A stretch of 64,000 nucleotides of DNA from an uncultured Bacteroidota bacterium (lineage in GTDB: Bacteria > Bacteroidota > Bacteroidia > Chitinophagales > Chitinophagaceae): positions 62,001-126,000 of the forward strand of contig CAIVKC010000043.1 of assembly GCA_903906365.1 (NCBI GenBank), written 5' to 3'. Under the pieces are notes generated by a model. It saw nothing but the letters and a program-made list of their open reading frames with translations, was not told where the DNA came from and ran no database searches. Position numbers and translations under genes: made by a program. Positions 26,448 through 35,900 of the stretch are shown here, piece after piece. Every line of letters starts with the position of its first letter. Position 1 is the stretch's first letter.

Positions 26448-27809
26448 TTAGAACTCCGATCCTCGGGCAAAGTCATTTTGCCGGTACATCCATTGCCCTC
26501 CGGTAAAATCCGGGAATTCGACGGTCTGGTTACCAAGTTCAATCGACTTTTCACTCAAGGGAGTAATGGCGCTCCATGTTGCTGCATCATAAACGTCCTG
26601 GGGTGTGGCCACCTGTCTTTTGATGGATTCGATGAAGGCATGTAACACAAAAAAATCCATGCCCCCGTGTCCGGCACCCTCCGCATGGGAGCTCCATTTT
26701 TTCCAGAGTGGATGATCATATTTTTCAAACCAGGGTTCCTCTGGTGTCCATTCATCTTCTTTTCCTGAACCATCTATATATATACTTTTATTAACGTCCA
26801 TCCACAAGCCCTTGGTTCCCTGAACCCTAAAACCCAGTGAGTAGGGGCGGGGCAGGTCTGTATCGTGTTGCAAAAGGATGGTTTCCCCATTGGCGCATTT
26901 GATTTGCGTGGTGACTACATCACCCAGCTTAAACTCAACTTTTGCATTGGGATGGTTGGCCCCGCCCTTTTCCACGATATAATCATGCAACCCCCTGGCT
27001 TTTGAACTAAAGGAGCACATGCTCATGAACCGGTTGCCCCGGTTGATATCTGCCATCATCGCCAGGGGTCCCACACCATGTGTTGGGTACAGGTCGCCAT
27101 TGCGGTGAACGGAGTGAAAGGTGCGCCATCTTGCCTCAGATTCGGCTTTCGGTCCGAATTCCAGATCCGAATTGGCCGGGTTATCCCCGTTATTAAATTT
27201 TACGCCGCGCAGGTTATGCTGGTACCCCCCCTGCAAGTGGATGATCTCTCCAAAAAGTCCCTGTCTGACCATGTTCATGGCGGCCATCACATCCCTGCGG
27301 TAACAAACGTTTTCCAGCATCATTACCTGCGCCTTATTGGCCTCGCCAGCGCGAACCACGTCCCAGTGTTCTTCCAAAGTAAGGCCCAGCACCACTTCAG
27401 TGGCCACATATTTGATGCCGGCTGCCAGGGCGTCCAGTATCATGGGCGTATGCCACTCCCAGGGAGTGGCGATGATGATTCCATCCAGATCTTTTAGTTC
27501 GAGTAATTTCCGGTAGGCATAGTTATCACCGGTAAACACTTTTGGCATGGGCTTGCCGGATTTCTTAAGTATTTCATTACTCCTCTGTAACATCGGCGGA
27601 TCGACGTCACAAATAGCCACCACATCTACATCATCCCTCAATAATGCCTGATGAAGGTGCCCCTGGCCTCTGCCTCCGACTCCGATAAAGCCGATCCTGA
27701 CTTTTTTGGAACCTTTCTTTGCGGCAAATAACTGCTGTGGATCAAGCATGGCAAGGGCGGCCCCTGCTATTGAAATTTCCTGGACAAATCTTCTTCTGGT
27801 AGATTTCAT
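26448..27809 (-). CDS. GH109-like NAD-dependent glycosidase, Tat-exported
   Basis: The 453-residue protein has a twin-arginine signal (STRRRFVQEISIAGAALAML) and a Rossmann NAD site (RIGFIGVGGRGQGHLHQALL). It fits the GH109 branch of the Gfo/Idh/MocA family better than ordinary oxidoreductases. The EKP lysine motif is replaced by TEVVLGLTLEEHW, and MMLENVCYRRDVMAAMNMVR, LYPTHGVGP and PRPYSLGFRVQGTKG all match the GH109 pattern. The Y and H of YPTHG are the residues known to be important in that family. GH109 enzymes remove alpha-GalNAc by a redox and elimination mechanism with bound NAD. It leads the DUF1549-DUF1501 operon. The exact sugar is inference. Confidence 0.85.
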   Translation of the reverse strand: MKSTRRRFVQEISIAGAALAMLDPQQLFAAKKGSKKVRIGFIGVGGRGQGHLHQALLRDDVDVVAICDVDPPMLQRSNEILKKSGKPMPKVFTGDNYAYRKLLELKDLDGIIIATPWEWHTPMILDALAAGIKYVATEVVLGLTLEEHWDVVRAGEANKAQVMMLENVCYRRDVMAAMNMVRQGLFGEIIHLQGGYQHNLRGVKFNNGDNPANSDLEFGPKAESEARWRTFHSVHRNGDLYPTHGVGPLAMMADINRGNRFMSMCSFSSKARGLHDYIVEKGGANHPNAKVEFKLGDVVTTQIKCANGETILLQHDTDLPRPYSLGFRVQGTKGLWMDVNKSIYIDGSGKEDEWTPEEPWFEKYDHPLWKKWSSHAEGAGHGGMDFFVLHAFIESIKRQVATPQDVYDAATWSAITPLSEKSIELGNQTVEFPDFTGGQWMYRQNDFARGSEF

Positions 27810-28123
27810 AATTTTGCAGGTTTGTATTAAAATTAAAAAATAAACGGCTCATTGTGAGTTAATCCGGGAAATCATTTAAACAGGGGTTGCCATTGTAGGG
27901 TCCAAACGCCGGTTGGATAAGATTTAAAGGATCCGGGTTTCATAGGATTTTCCGGGAACATTCCCGGAGAAAGACCCATTCGGGTTTCAAAGGCCCCTGC
28001 ATGCTGCAGATACTCCGTTAAACCAAACTGCCATGGCTATAAAATGGGACTGCAAGTCAAACTTAATCAACAAAGCGTTCCGGCGGACAGGCAAACGATT
28101 GCGTTTAATTTAAACGATATCAA
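27810..28123. other. Upstream region of the GH109-like operon
   Basis: These 314 bases separate the end of lacI from the GH109-like gene, both on the minus strand. They hold the LacI-type site at 28091-28102 and, beside it, a perfect 15-base palindrome CGTTTAATTTAAACG (28102-28116). No gene is seen. Confidence 0.6.
28091..28102. promoter_or_regulatory. LacI-type operator, site 1
   Basis: GCAAACGATTGC is an imperfect palindrome with the central CG of LacI-family operators. It lies about 280 bases upstream of the GH109-like gene and directly past the lacI stop. Four other close copies occur in intergenic regions of the island. Confidence 0.6.
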
Positions 28124-29146
28124 TTACCTGCAATCGTGAATGGCCAGTTGAGACTCAACGGTAAAATTATTGTATGTGGGAGTCTCTGCATTCCCGGTCC
28201 GGTTGCTGAGTAATTCCACCAGGATCTCGGTGGCCTTCTGACCCTGCTGGTAAGGAAACTGCTCTACGGAAGCTACTGGTGGAAAGGCCGTATAGTTACT
28301 CATGGGGAGGTTTGAATAACTAACAAAAGTGATATCCTCGTTGATTTTCAGTTTTTTACTTCTTGCATATTGAATCGCATCGAGGGCAACATAGTCATTG
28401 AATACTACCAAGGCAGTTGGCTTCCTTTTAAGGGATAAGAGCTGTTCCATTGCACGCTCGGTGCCTTCCCGGGTAAGGTCAGAGGAAACAATCAGGTTGG
28501 GGTCATATTTCAAAGGATGACTTCTGAGGGCCTTGATGTAACCCTCCACCCGCTGCTGGCTCGCATAAAGTTTTTCGGGTCCGTTGATCATGCCGATTAC
28601 CCGGTGGCCGCTTTTTAAAAGGAATTTCATTGCTTTCATAGTCCCTGTTTCCATATTACAGGCCACGTAATGAATATTCGGAATATTGGGGATACGGTCG
28701 AAGAAAACAACCGGAATATCATATTTTTTCAGGCGTTCAAAGTGCTCATAACTGGTAGTGTGTTTGGCTATAGAAACGATTAATCCGTCAACCCGGTTTA
28801 ATTTCATATTTTCTATGATCTTTTTTTCCCTTTCCTCGCTGTCATGTGACTGTCCGACCAGGACAGAATACTTGCATTTGTAGGAAGTGTCTTCAATGGC
28901 ACTAAATGCAGCGGAGAAAAAAGCCTCTGATAATTCCGGGAGGATTACCCCGATGGTGAAGGTCTTCCTCTGCTGGAAGAAAATGGCATTCTGGTTGGGT
29001 TCATAATTCAGTTCACTGGCCAGCTGCCTGACCCTCATTTTCGTCCTCAGCCCAATACTCTGGTGGTCATGAAGCGCCCTTGATACGGTGGAAGGGGAGA
29101 TATTTAGTTTTTTTGCGATTTCTGTGATTGTGGGTAGGTTGCTCAT
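28124..29146 (-). CDS. LacI family transcriptional regulator
   Basis: The 340-residue protein has the LacI helix-turn-helix at its N terminus (TITEIAKKLNISPSTVSRAL, residues about 6-25) and the hinge helix near RVRQLASELNYEPNQNA. A periplasmic-binding-protein-like domain follows (TFTIGVILPELSEAFFSAAF onward), with FFDRIPNIPNIHYVACN and MINGPEKLYASQQRVEGY in the usual places. Ligands of this branch are usually sugars. Five operator-like palindromes in the island are probably its targets. It lies upstream of the GH109-like gene on the same strand and diverges from no gene directly. Confidence 0.95.
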   Translation of the reverse strand: MSNLPTITEIAKKLNISPSTVSRALHDHQSIGLRTKMRVRQLASELNYEPNQNAIFFQQRKTFTIGVILPELSEAFFSAAFSAIEDTSYKCKYSVLVGQSHDSEEREKKIIENMKLNRVDGLIVSIAKHTTSYEHFERLKKYDIPVVFFDRIPNIPNIHYVACNMETGTMKAMKFLLKSGHRVIGMINGPEKLYASQQRVEGYIKALRSHPLKYDPNLIVSSDLTREGTERAMEQLLSLKRKPTALVVFNDYVALDAIQYARSKKLKINEDITFVSYSNLPMSNYTAFPPVASVEQFPYQQGQKATEILVELLSNRTGNAETPTYNNFTVESQLAIHDCR

Positions 29147-29702
29147 AATGGGAATTTGAAAACTTATTAAGTAACCTTTTTTCCGATATCAATTTTATTA
29201 TAGTATGCCTTGCCTTAAGTGCATTTTAAAAATCCATACTGAAAATGATCCGCGTAATCCCGGCGTACCGGTCCGCTTCCTTTCATCAGACTAACCAGTA
29301 TTTCATAGGATCGGTTATTTTTTTCATCTGAGCCTGTTTACCGGATGGATGCCTTTTTGGGCTTCCTGATGTGCATCCACCCAGCGGGCTTTTTGCCATC
29401 TGCATGGGAATCGAGGTAAACACCACCAGCAAAGGGGGGCAGCAGCATGAATATTCATATGGTAGAGAATTGGATTTTAGCGAAACCTCGAACAGTGGAA
29501 GTTGATGCCGATGAAAATGGAGCAGGTTGCTGTAGAATTGAAGTCTGTTTGATGGAAACAGCCTGCAATCCCGAATGGGTAAAAAATAACTACCCACTGT
29601 CTGGAATAATTCCTGCATATGGCTAAAGGTTAGTTTGGCTTTTTTCTAATCTAAAGTAATAAGTAATATCACCATTTTTAAGCTAACCTCTCGCATTTAT
29701 TT

Positions 29703-29718
29703 ACGAAACCGTTTTCGT
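29703..29718. promoter_or_regulatory. Second-type LacI-like palindrome
   Basis: ACGAAACCGTTTTCGT matches its reverse complement at all but two symmetric pairs of positions and has the central CG of LacI-family sites. It differs from the RCAAWCGWTTGN group. It lies 557 bases upstream of lacI, far for autoregulation. Confidence 0.35.
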
Positions 29719-30003
29719 GATTTTTATTTTGAACGGTATCAAAAACTGGAGTTATCGGGAGGAGGCATATTGCGTGTAGCCCGGCAGACGCGGAGTCTGT
29801 ATGAATTAATTCGTATTTGGGGGTCCTGCCTACCGAAGAAATAATGCCCGGGATCCTTAGATAATGCTCAAAGGAGGACTGTAGGATGGATGGTCTGGGC
29901 GAGTATGGTATGTAGGGAAACCATCCACTTATCTGCTTTGGTTCAGACATGATCAGGACTTGCAAAGGGGATGGATTGGGTAATTTCTACTCTCGGCAAG
30001 TTT

Positions 30004-30030
30004 GCCGCCTTTTTCCTGAAGGCGGCTTTT
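30004..30030 (+). terminator. Hairpin past the cytochrome gene
   Basis: GCCGCCTT (30004-30011) and AAGGCGGC flank TTTCCTG, followed by TTTT on the plus strand. It lies 75 bases beyond the end of the minus-strand cytochrome gene; on that strand the T tract is missing, so its role is unsure. Confidence 0.45.
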
Positions 30031-30104
30031 ACTACCGGAAAAGGGTATGCGCATGATATGCGGAGGATACCTGGCCTGTTCAGTGAATGGAAGTCGAGAT
30101 GGTT

Positions 30105-30863
30105 TTAGGGCAGGCCTGCAGGCTTTAATAAAATTGTTTTTGATACCCTTTTGCTGGAATGGGGGGTATTTTTCAAGCCCTTGTCCGTGTAGCTGGCCGT
30201 TAACAGATAGACCCCTTTATTTCCTGATTTCCCCGGGTACTCTCTGGTACGGAAAGCGCCTTCAAGCCCGGGATAATAACAGATATCCGGGTCTGCGCTC
30301 CGGGTAAGAATCCATAGGACGATCTCTTTGAGTTGTTCTTGGCTGATGTCAGGATGCGGCGGCATGGGGGTGCTTCCCCATACCCCGGTCGAACCATGGA
30401 TTACTTTTTGGACCAGCTGTCCGGCCGAAAGTTCTGTATGGGGGTATCGTTTGGATATCAGCTCGAATGCCGGGCCGATCAGTTTATTTTTAACCGCGTG
30501 GCAGGTAAAACAATTTGATTGCATCAGGTAAGTCAGGGCCGGTACCTCCCTGTTTTCGCGGGCCAGGGAAGCGAGTTGGTTTTTTAATTTGGAAGAATCG
30601 GCCAGGTACTGGACTTTAAGCAGGACCTCGCCTGCGGGGATCTCATTGTAATCGGAGGAACCATCTTCTTTGTCTGTAACGGCGATGGCATAATTAATCA
30701 GGCTATTCCAGGAAAACTTTCCCTGATCTGCAGGCTGCACAAACCGGATTACCGCCGGTGTGTTCTCCTGGCTTTTCGACTGCAAAATAAAGGCGGTTGT
30801 GGGGATATACATAAGAGCTGCACCAAACACCAGTCCCGCCATATATTTTCTACTTTTCATCAT
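30105..30863 (-). CDS. Cytochrome c with C-terminal CBM6-like tail
   Basis: The 252-residue protein has an N-terminal hydrophobic signal or anchor (about residues 7-25) and a class I cytochrome c domain with heme site CFTCH near residue 117. The distal methionine is likely in STPMPPHPDIS near residue 166. After the heme domain, GNKGVYLLTASYTDKGLKNT resembles the end of carbohydrate-binding modules found in related cytochrome proteins. It starts 16 bases after the amine oxidase gene, so the two are co-transcribed and the cytochrome is the likely electron acceptor. Confidence 0.85.
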   Translation of the reverse strand: MMKSRKYMAGLVFGAALMYIPTTAFILQSKSQENTPAVIRFVQPADQGKFSWNSLINYAIAVTDKEDGSSDYNEIPAGEVLLKVQYLADSSKLKNQLASLARENREVPALTYLMQSNCFTCHAVKNKLIGPAFELISKRYPHTELSAGQLVQKVIHGSTGVWGSTPMPPHPDISQEQLKEIVLWILTRSADPDICYYPGLEGAFRTREYPGKSGNKGVYLLTASYTDKGLKNTPHSSKRVSKTILLKPAGLP

Positions 30864-30879
30864 GGTAGTAGGTAATTAA

Positions 30880-32361
30880 CTATGCTTCATCAATTTGTTT
30901 AGCCACCCTGTTGGCCGAGCGGGTGGCAGCCTCGGTTCCCCAGTTCAGATTGTCTGCGTAGGCACCAGCGAAATGGATACGGCCCTCCGGCTGGATGATC
31001 AACGGCCAGAATTTGTCCATGGTTCCAATGGGGAAAGCCATCCTCTCGCAGGTGGACGAATAGGTTTCCTTTGTCCAGTCCTTGCTTACGACCTGCTCAA
31101 TGGTGTCTCCTTTGCCGGGGTAGACTTCCCGGAAAGCTGCGAGTGCGCGCTGAGGGGATATTCCTCCAGGACCTGTTCCGAGAATGATGACCCGGTGCGT
31201 ATCGACTTCTTCGGCCGATTGCCAGGTGGCCCATAGATCCGGATGATCAAGGTCCATATTGATGGTCAAGCCGTCTTGTTCCCAGAACCTTGAACTGGCC
31301 TGGAACACAAAGCGCTGATAGGAGTCATAGGTGACATTATCCAGGACATATTGCCTGTTGGCGGGTAAGGCCGGTTCAACGGGGATATTTCGGAAGGCGG
31401 GCAAGGGGATGCAATTGACATAATAATCAGCCGTCAATTCCTTTGACTGGTTTTGTTGCCGGTAATTAATGGTTACGCCCCGGTTGCCCTGGCGGATAGA
31501 CAAAATCTTAGCATCCAGCTTTACCCGGTTGCCAAGCCTTTTGGCAAAGGCATTGGGGAGCATCTGGTTGCCGCCCTTTAACCGGAATAGTTCGGTAGGC
31601 CGCAGCGGGACCCCCCTGAGTTTTAGAATGGCCGTTCCCCACAGGGAGGCTAGTGCCGAAGGCTCATCACCCCCCATAAATCCCAGGGCAGCTTTGGAGG
31701 CCCCGTCTTTTTTAAACAATGCCGACATGGATATATGATCCAATTCGTCATACCCGATATTAAAGGGCTGGTATTCATCTTTGAATTTGTCCAGATATGG
31801 CATTTTATAGAGCAGCTCGAGGTCAGCCCATGGATGTTTTGTCAGGAAGTCCACCTCTTTGTCATTTAAGCCAAACCCGCTGAGTACCGAAGGATCAGCG
31901 AGCATTTTTTCGGAATAAAATTTTCCCGCAATCCGGGTGGATAGATCCTTTCGCCTCGGATAGGGCAGGGCTTCCAGTCCAAACTCCCGGATATATCCCC
32001 AGTACAGATCATAACCCGGACGGGTGATATGTTCCTGCCCGTAGTCTCCGTATAAACCGTCCGATAGCCCATCATGGGCGGTATAGACATGGCCGCCGTG
32101 TCGGCCCGACGCTTCCAGGACGGTCACATCATGCCCCCTTTTCATCAGTTCGTAGGCACAGCAGAGGCCCGCAATGCCTGCCCCGCCCACTATGATTTTC
32201 TTTATATTGATGGGTCCTGGCATGGGGGCGGGGATGGAATGTTCCTGAGCAAGGGGGGCTGCTTTATCCTGGGCCCTGGAAAAATCCGCCCAGGAAATGG
32301 CCACTCCTGCCAGCAGGGAGTTTTTTAGAAAATCGCGTCTTTTGGATCCTTTTTTCTGCAT
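30880..32361 (-). CDS. Flavin amine oxidase family protein, Tat-exported
   Basis: The 493-residue FAD protein has a twin-arginine signal (GSKRRDFLKNSLLAGVAISW). The FAD Rossmann motif IIVGGAGIAGLCCAYELMKR begins near residue 56, with the following VLEASGRHGGHV. The late GRIHFAGAYADNLNWGTEAA is the flavin-binding end of the amine oxidase family. The family oxidises amines or, in other branches, amino acids and carotenoids; the substrate here is unknown. Tat export means folding with FAD in the cytoplasm and action in the periplasm. A cytochrome c gene follows after 16 bases, and a divergent SusC lies upstream. Confidence 0.9.
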   Translation of the reverse strand: MQKKGSKRRDFLKNSLLAGVAISWADFSRAQDKAAPLAQEHSIPAPMPGPINIKKIIVGGAGIAGLCCAYELMKRGHDVTVLEASGRHGGHVYTAHDGLSDGLYGDYGQEHITRPGYDLYWGYIREFGLEALPYPRRKDLSTRIAGKFYSEKMLADPSVLSGFGLNDKEVDFLTKHPWADLELLYKMPYLDKFKDEYQPFNIGYDELDHISMSALFKKDGASKAALGFMGGDEPSALASLWGTAILKLRGVPLRPTELFRLKGGNQMLPNAFAKRLGNRVKLDAKILSIRQGNRGVTINYRQQNQSKELTADYYVNCIPLPAFRNIPVEPALPANRQYVLDNVTYDSYQRFVFQASSRFWEQDGLTINMDLDHPDLWATWQSAEEVDTHRVIILGTGPGGISPQRALAAFREVYPGKGDTIEQVVSKDWTKETYSSTCERMAFPIGTMDKFWPLIIQPEGRIHFAGAYADNLNWGTEAATRSANRVAKQIDEA

Positions 32362-32485
32362 GAACCGGTTTTTGGGATGAAAAAATCAATGAATAACCGT
32401 GTCGCAACATTAAATTTGTATGATGAATTTATGCTGCTTTATTACTTACTGATAAAAATAAAGGATAAATCCACCGAAAAAATAA

Positions 32486-32497
32486 GCAAACGTTTGT
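32486..32497. promoter_or_regulatory. LacI-type operator, site 2
   Basis: GCAAACGTTTGT has a perfect ten-base palindromic core, CAAACGTTTG, with the central CG. It lies 125 bases upstream of the amine oxidase start. Confidence 0.75.
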
Positions 32498-32772
32498 CTG
32501 ATATGAATGTTTAGGGACAGCTTGTTTGGCCGGAGTGCAAATGAGCGGCCCTTTGAAAAGACCTTGATTCATATTGGTCTTGCGTAGCATTGAACTGCAA
32601 TGACAGTGAAATCTACAACCCCGCTGCCGGGCATCCGGCGTATCTAAACGCTTCCATATTGCCGGGCAGGGTATTGCCCCCCTTTGCCGGGTGCCCGTTG
32701 TTTGGTTCCGAATCCATCACCTTCGATTTCAGGCCGGTTTTGGTCATTTATATGATGAATTCAATATTTCAG

Positions 32773-32784
32773 ACAAACGTTTGC
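32773..32784. promoter_or_regulatory. LacI-type operator, site 3
   Basis: ACAAACGTTTGC has the same CAAACGTTTG core as site 2 in mirrored flanks. It lies 169 bases upstream of the SusC start and 275 bases from site 2, a distance that would allow looping by a tetramer. Confidence 0.75.
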
Positions 32785-32873
32785 CTAATTCAGACAGTTC
32801 TTTCCGGAATACTTTGTAAGTTATTGTATTTCAATGGTATAGAAGATAAGGTATTTAAACATATTAATTAACG

Positions 32874-32892
32874 TATTGTTTACACAACAATA
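32874..32892. promoter_or_regulatory. Inverted repeat before SusC
   Basis: TATTGTT (32874-32880) and AACAATA (32886-32892) flank TACAC. The arms match fully. The site is 60 bases before the SusC start, next to a possible -7 element, and may bind a second regulator. Confidence 0.45.
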
Positions 32893-32952
32893 TGTTAATG
32901 TTTGAAGGGAAGGGGATTTCCCTAATTTCAGCGAACTAAAAAAGTATTGCTT

Positions 32953-35900
32953 ATGAACCAGAATTCAAAGAAAAGACTATTGTTCTTGGTGTTTTACCTG
33001 TTTGTTATGTTATTGCAGGTGACAGCACAGACAAAGATCATCACCGGTAAAGTCACCGATGATAGCGGAAAACCCGCTGTCGGTGCCACCGTTACTGTGA
33101 AGGGCTCCAAATCGGGGACTTCCACCGACGCCACAGGCTCTTTTTCGCTGTCAGTTCCAGCGGGCGCCAAGACCATCGTGATTTCCTATGTAGGTTATAT
33201 CGACCAGCAGATAAGTATACAGTCCGAAAGCAATGTATCCGTTTCACTGAAGCCAGCCTCCGGAACCACCCTCAATGATGTGGTCGTTGTTGGTTACGGT
33301 ACCGCCAAACGTAAGGACATCACCGGATCGGTTTCCAGTATTACAGCCAAAGATTTTAACCAGGGACCTGCAGCCAACCCCATGGACCAGGTTCAGGGAA
33401 GGGTACCCGGACTGGTGGTTACTTCACCGGATGGTGACCCCAACTCCAACCCGATCATCCGCCTGAGGGGACAAACCTCACTCTACGGCAGCCAGACTCC
33501 CTTGCTGGTGGTAGACGGAATCATCCTGGACAATTATGAAATCCTGGCCTCCATTCCCCCCGCCGACATCATATCTTTTGACTTCCTGAAAGATGCATCG
33601 GCCTCGGCCATCTATGGTTCACGCGGCGCCAACGGGGTTATCCTCATTACTACCCTCAAAGGTAAAGCAGGCAGCAGCCAGATCAATTATTCCGGTTCAA
33701 TCACTACTTCCAAAGACGCCAAATATTATGACCTGCAGAATGCCTCCAGTTTTGTGAAGCATTCTCTGGCCCTTGGTTTTGATACTACGGGTTATAACTG
33801 GGACGGTAGAAGCAGCACCGACTGGCAAAAACAGATCACCCAGACGGGCGTTTCCAATAACCACCTCCTGGGTATTTCAGGCGGTACTGATAATTTTATT
33901 TATAATGGATCCCTCACCTATGCTGACCAGCAGGGTATCGTTATCAACACCGCCCGCAAACAGTTTGGCCTCCGCATCAATGCGGAACAAAAGGCCCTCA
34001 ATAACAAACTGGTCATACAGTATAATATCCTGAGTTCAGAAACACAACGAAAAAATATTGATGCCAATATCTTTTACTGGGCCTATAATATCCCTCCGAC
34101 GGTTCCTGAAAAACTGGCCAACGGAACGGACAATCCCATTTACAATTACAACTATGTGAACCCTGTGTGGATGGAGAACAATGAAGTGCGTCGTTCCACC
34201 GATTATCTACACCAGATAAACGTGGTTGCCAACTATGAACTCTTAAAAGGCCTCAAAATCGGAGCCGGCGGTAACATCAGCCGCTTCAATATTCAGTACG
34301 ATTATTTTCTGCCGGTCATACCCGGAGCAGGCGCCATCCTGAACCAGGGATTCAAATACAACTTGAATACTAATTCCGACAAAGGAGATATGCATATTAA
34401 CTACATCAAAAGTGTAGGCAAACATAATTTCACGGCTACGGGAGTTTATGAGTACAATTATTACACCGATGATAATTTCTTTGCCAGGGGCTCCGGGTTC
34501 CCTGTAGATATCACTACCAACAATGCCCTGTCTTCAGGCATACCCAGTTTTAATACCATTTCCTCCTATAAGGATGAGTATAAGCTCATATCCTTCCTGG
34601 GAAGGATTACCTATAACTACGACAACAGGTATTACCTGACGGGTAGTTTCCGTAGAGATGGTTCTTCCAAATTCGGCCCTAATGACCGGTATGGAAATTT
34701 CCCCTCTGTATCAGGTGCCTGGCGCATCAGTAAGGAAAAGTTCCTTGCAGACGCAAGCTGGATTGATGAACTGAAATTAAATGTTGGTTACGGTGTCACC
34801 GGTAATTCCGATCCAATCGGTGCCTATAATACACTGGCCCTGCTTGGACCCAATGTACGCACCTACGATCCTACTAACCCCAACAACCCCTATCCCGTTG
34901 GTTACTCACCCGTGCAAAATCCAAACGCGGATCTGAAATGGGAAAAGAGGGTGGGGGAAAATCTCGGACTTGAATTCTCTTTCTTAAAATCCAGGATCAC
35001 GGGTAGTTTCGCCGTCTTCAATGACAAAACGCAGGACCTTCTGTATAACTATGGTGTACCAACCCCGCCCAACTATATCGGTTCGGTGCTTGCCAATGTC
35101 GGTTCCCTTACCAATAAGGGGGAAGAACTTGGTTTGAACCTGGAGATCATCCGTGAAAAGGATATCTCTTTTTCCATAGGCGGTCAAATTACCGTGGCAC
35201 ATACAAAAGTGACAAGCCTCTCGGGTAACTGGGATGGCAATCATGTCACCACTGATCTGATCAATATTGGTTCAGCCGGTGGTCAGGGGCTTAGTTTCAA
35301 TCCCCTGACTTACATCAAAGTGGGTTATGCTGTGCCTGTTTTCTATATTTCTCATTTCACCGGTATCGACCAGAATGGCCAGCAGCTGCTGGATTCAGCC
35401 GGTGTCAAAAGCCTGACGCTGGCCCAGAACGGCAGCCCCACGCTTCATTTCATCGATCCTACACCCAAATTCACCTATGGTATTAATACCAATTTCCGTT
35501 ACAAGGCCTGGACCCTGTATGCCGCATTTAATGGAAATTATGGCCAGAAAATCTATGACAACTCTAGGCTGAACCTGGAAAACTTTCCCCGTTTCCCGGG
35601 TCTGAATGTTAAAAATGAAGCATTTACCAACGGCCTCAAGGAAAGCCCCAATTCATCCGATTATTGGCTGGAAAAGGCTTCCTACCTGAGACTTCAGAAT
35701 CTGACGATTGCCTACGTTTTCCCCAAAATCGGATACCTGCAGAACCTGCGTGTATATGTAACTGGTACCAACCTGTTTGTGATCACCAAATACAAGGGAC
35801 TTGATCCGGAAGTTTCTCCCGTCTCCAACGCAGGCGGAACCAGGGCCGGTATCGGCTCCCTGGCTAGCACCCTGTCCAGCGCCTACGGTGGTTTGGGCGG

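Larger units (their letters stand above)
29147..30104. other. Long gene-free stretch upstream of lacI
   Basis: No convincing gene is seen in these 958 bases, although frames of about 100 codons exist on the minus strand; their composition (many P, S, C, H) is unlike the real genes. The stretch holds an imperfect LacI-like palindrome ACGAAACCGTTTTCGT (29703-29718) and a hairpin at 30004-30030. It may contain a decayed gene. Confidence 0.5.
32362..32952. other. Divergent control region, amine oxidase / SusC
   Basis: This 591-base region holds no gene. It contains two LacI-type sites, one nearer to each gene, and an inverted repeat at 32874-32892. TAATGTTTG just after the repeat resembles a -7 element for SusC but does not fit the consensus spacing exactly. 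Confidence 0.65.

Noticed and set aside
27303-27314. ACAAACGTTTTC as a sixth LacI operator
   Set aside because: It lies inside the GH109-like coding region and breaks the palindrome at one arm; a chance match is likely.
29286-29965. Two minus-strand frames of 110 and 95 codons
   Set aside because: No domain, signal or membrane segment; composition (P, S, C, H rich) is unlike the genes around, and start contexts are poor.
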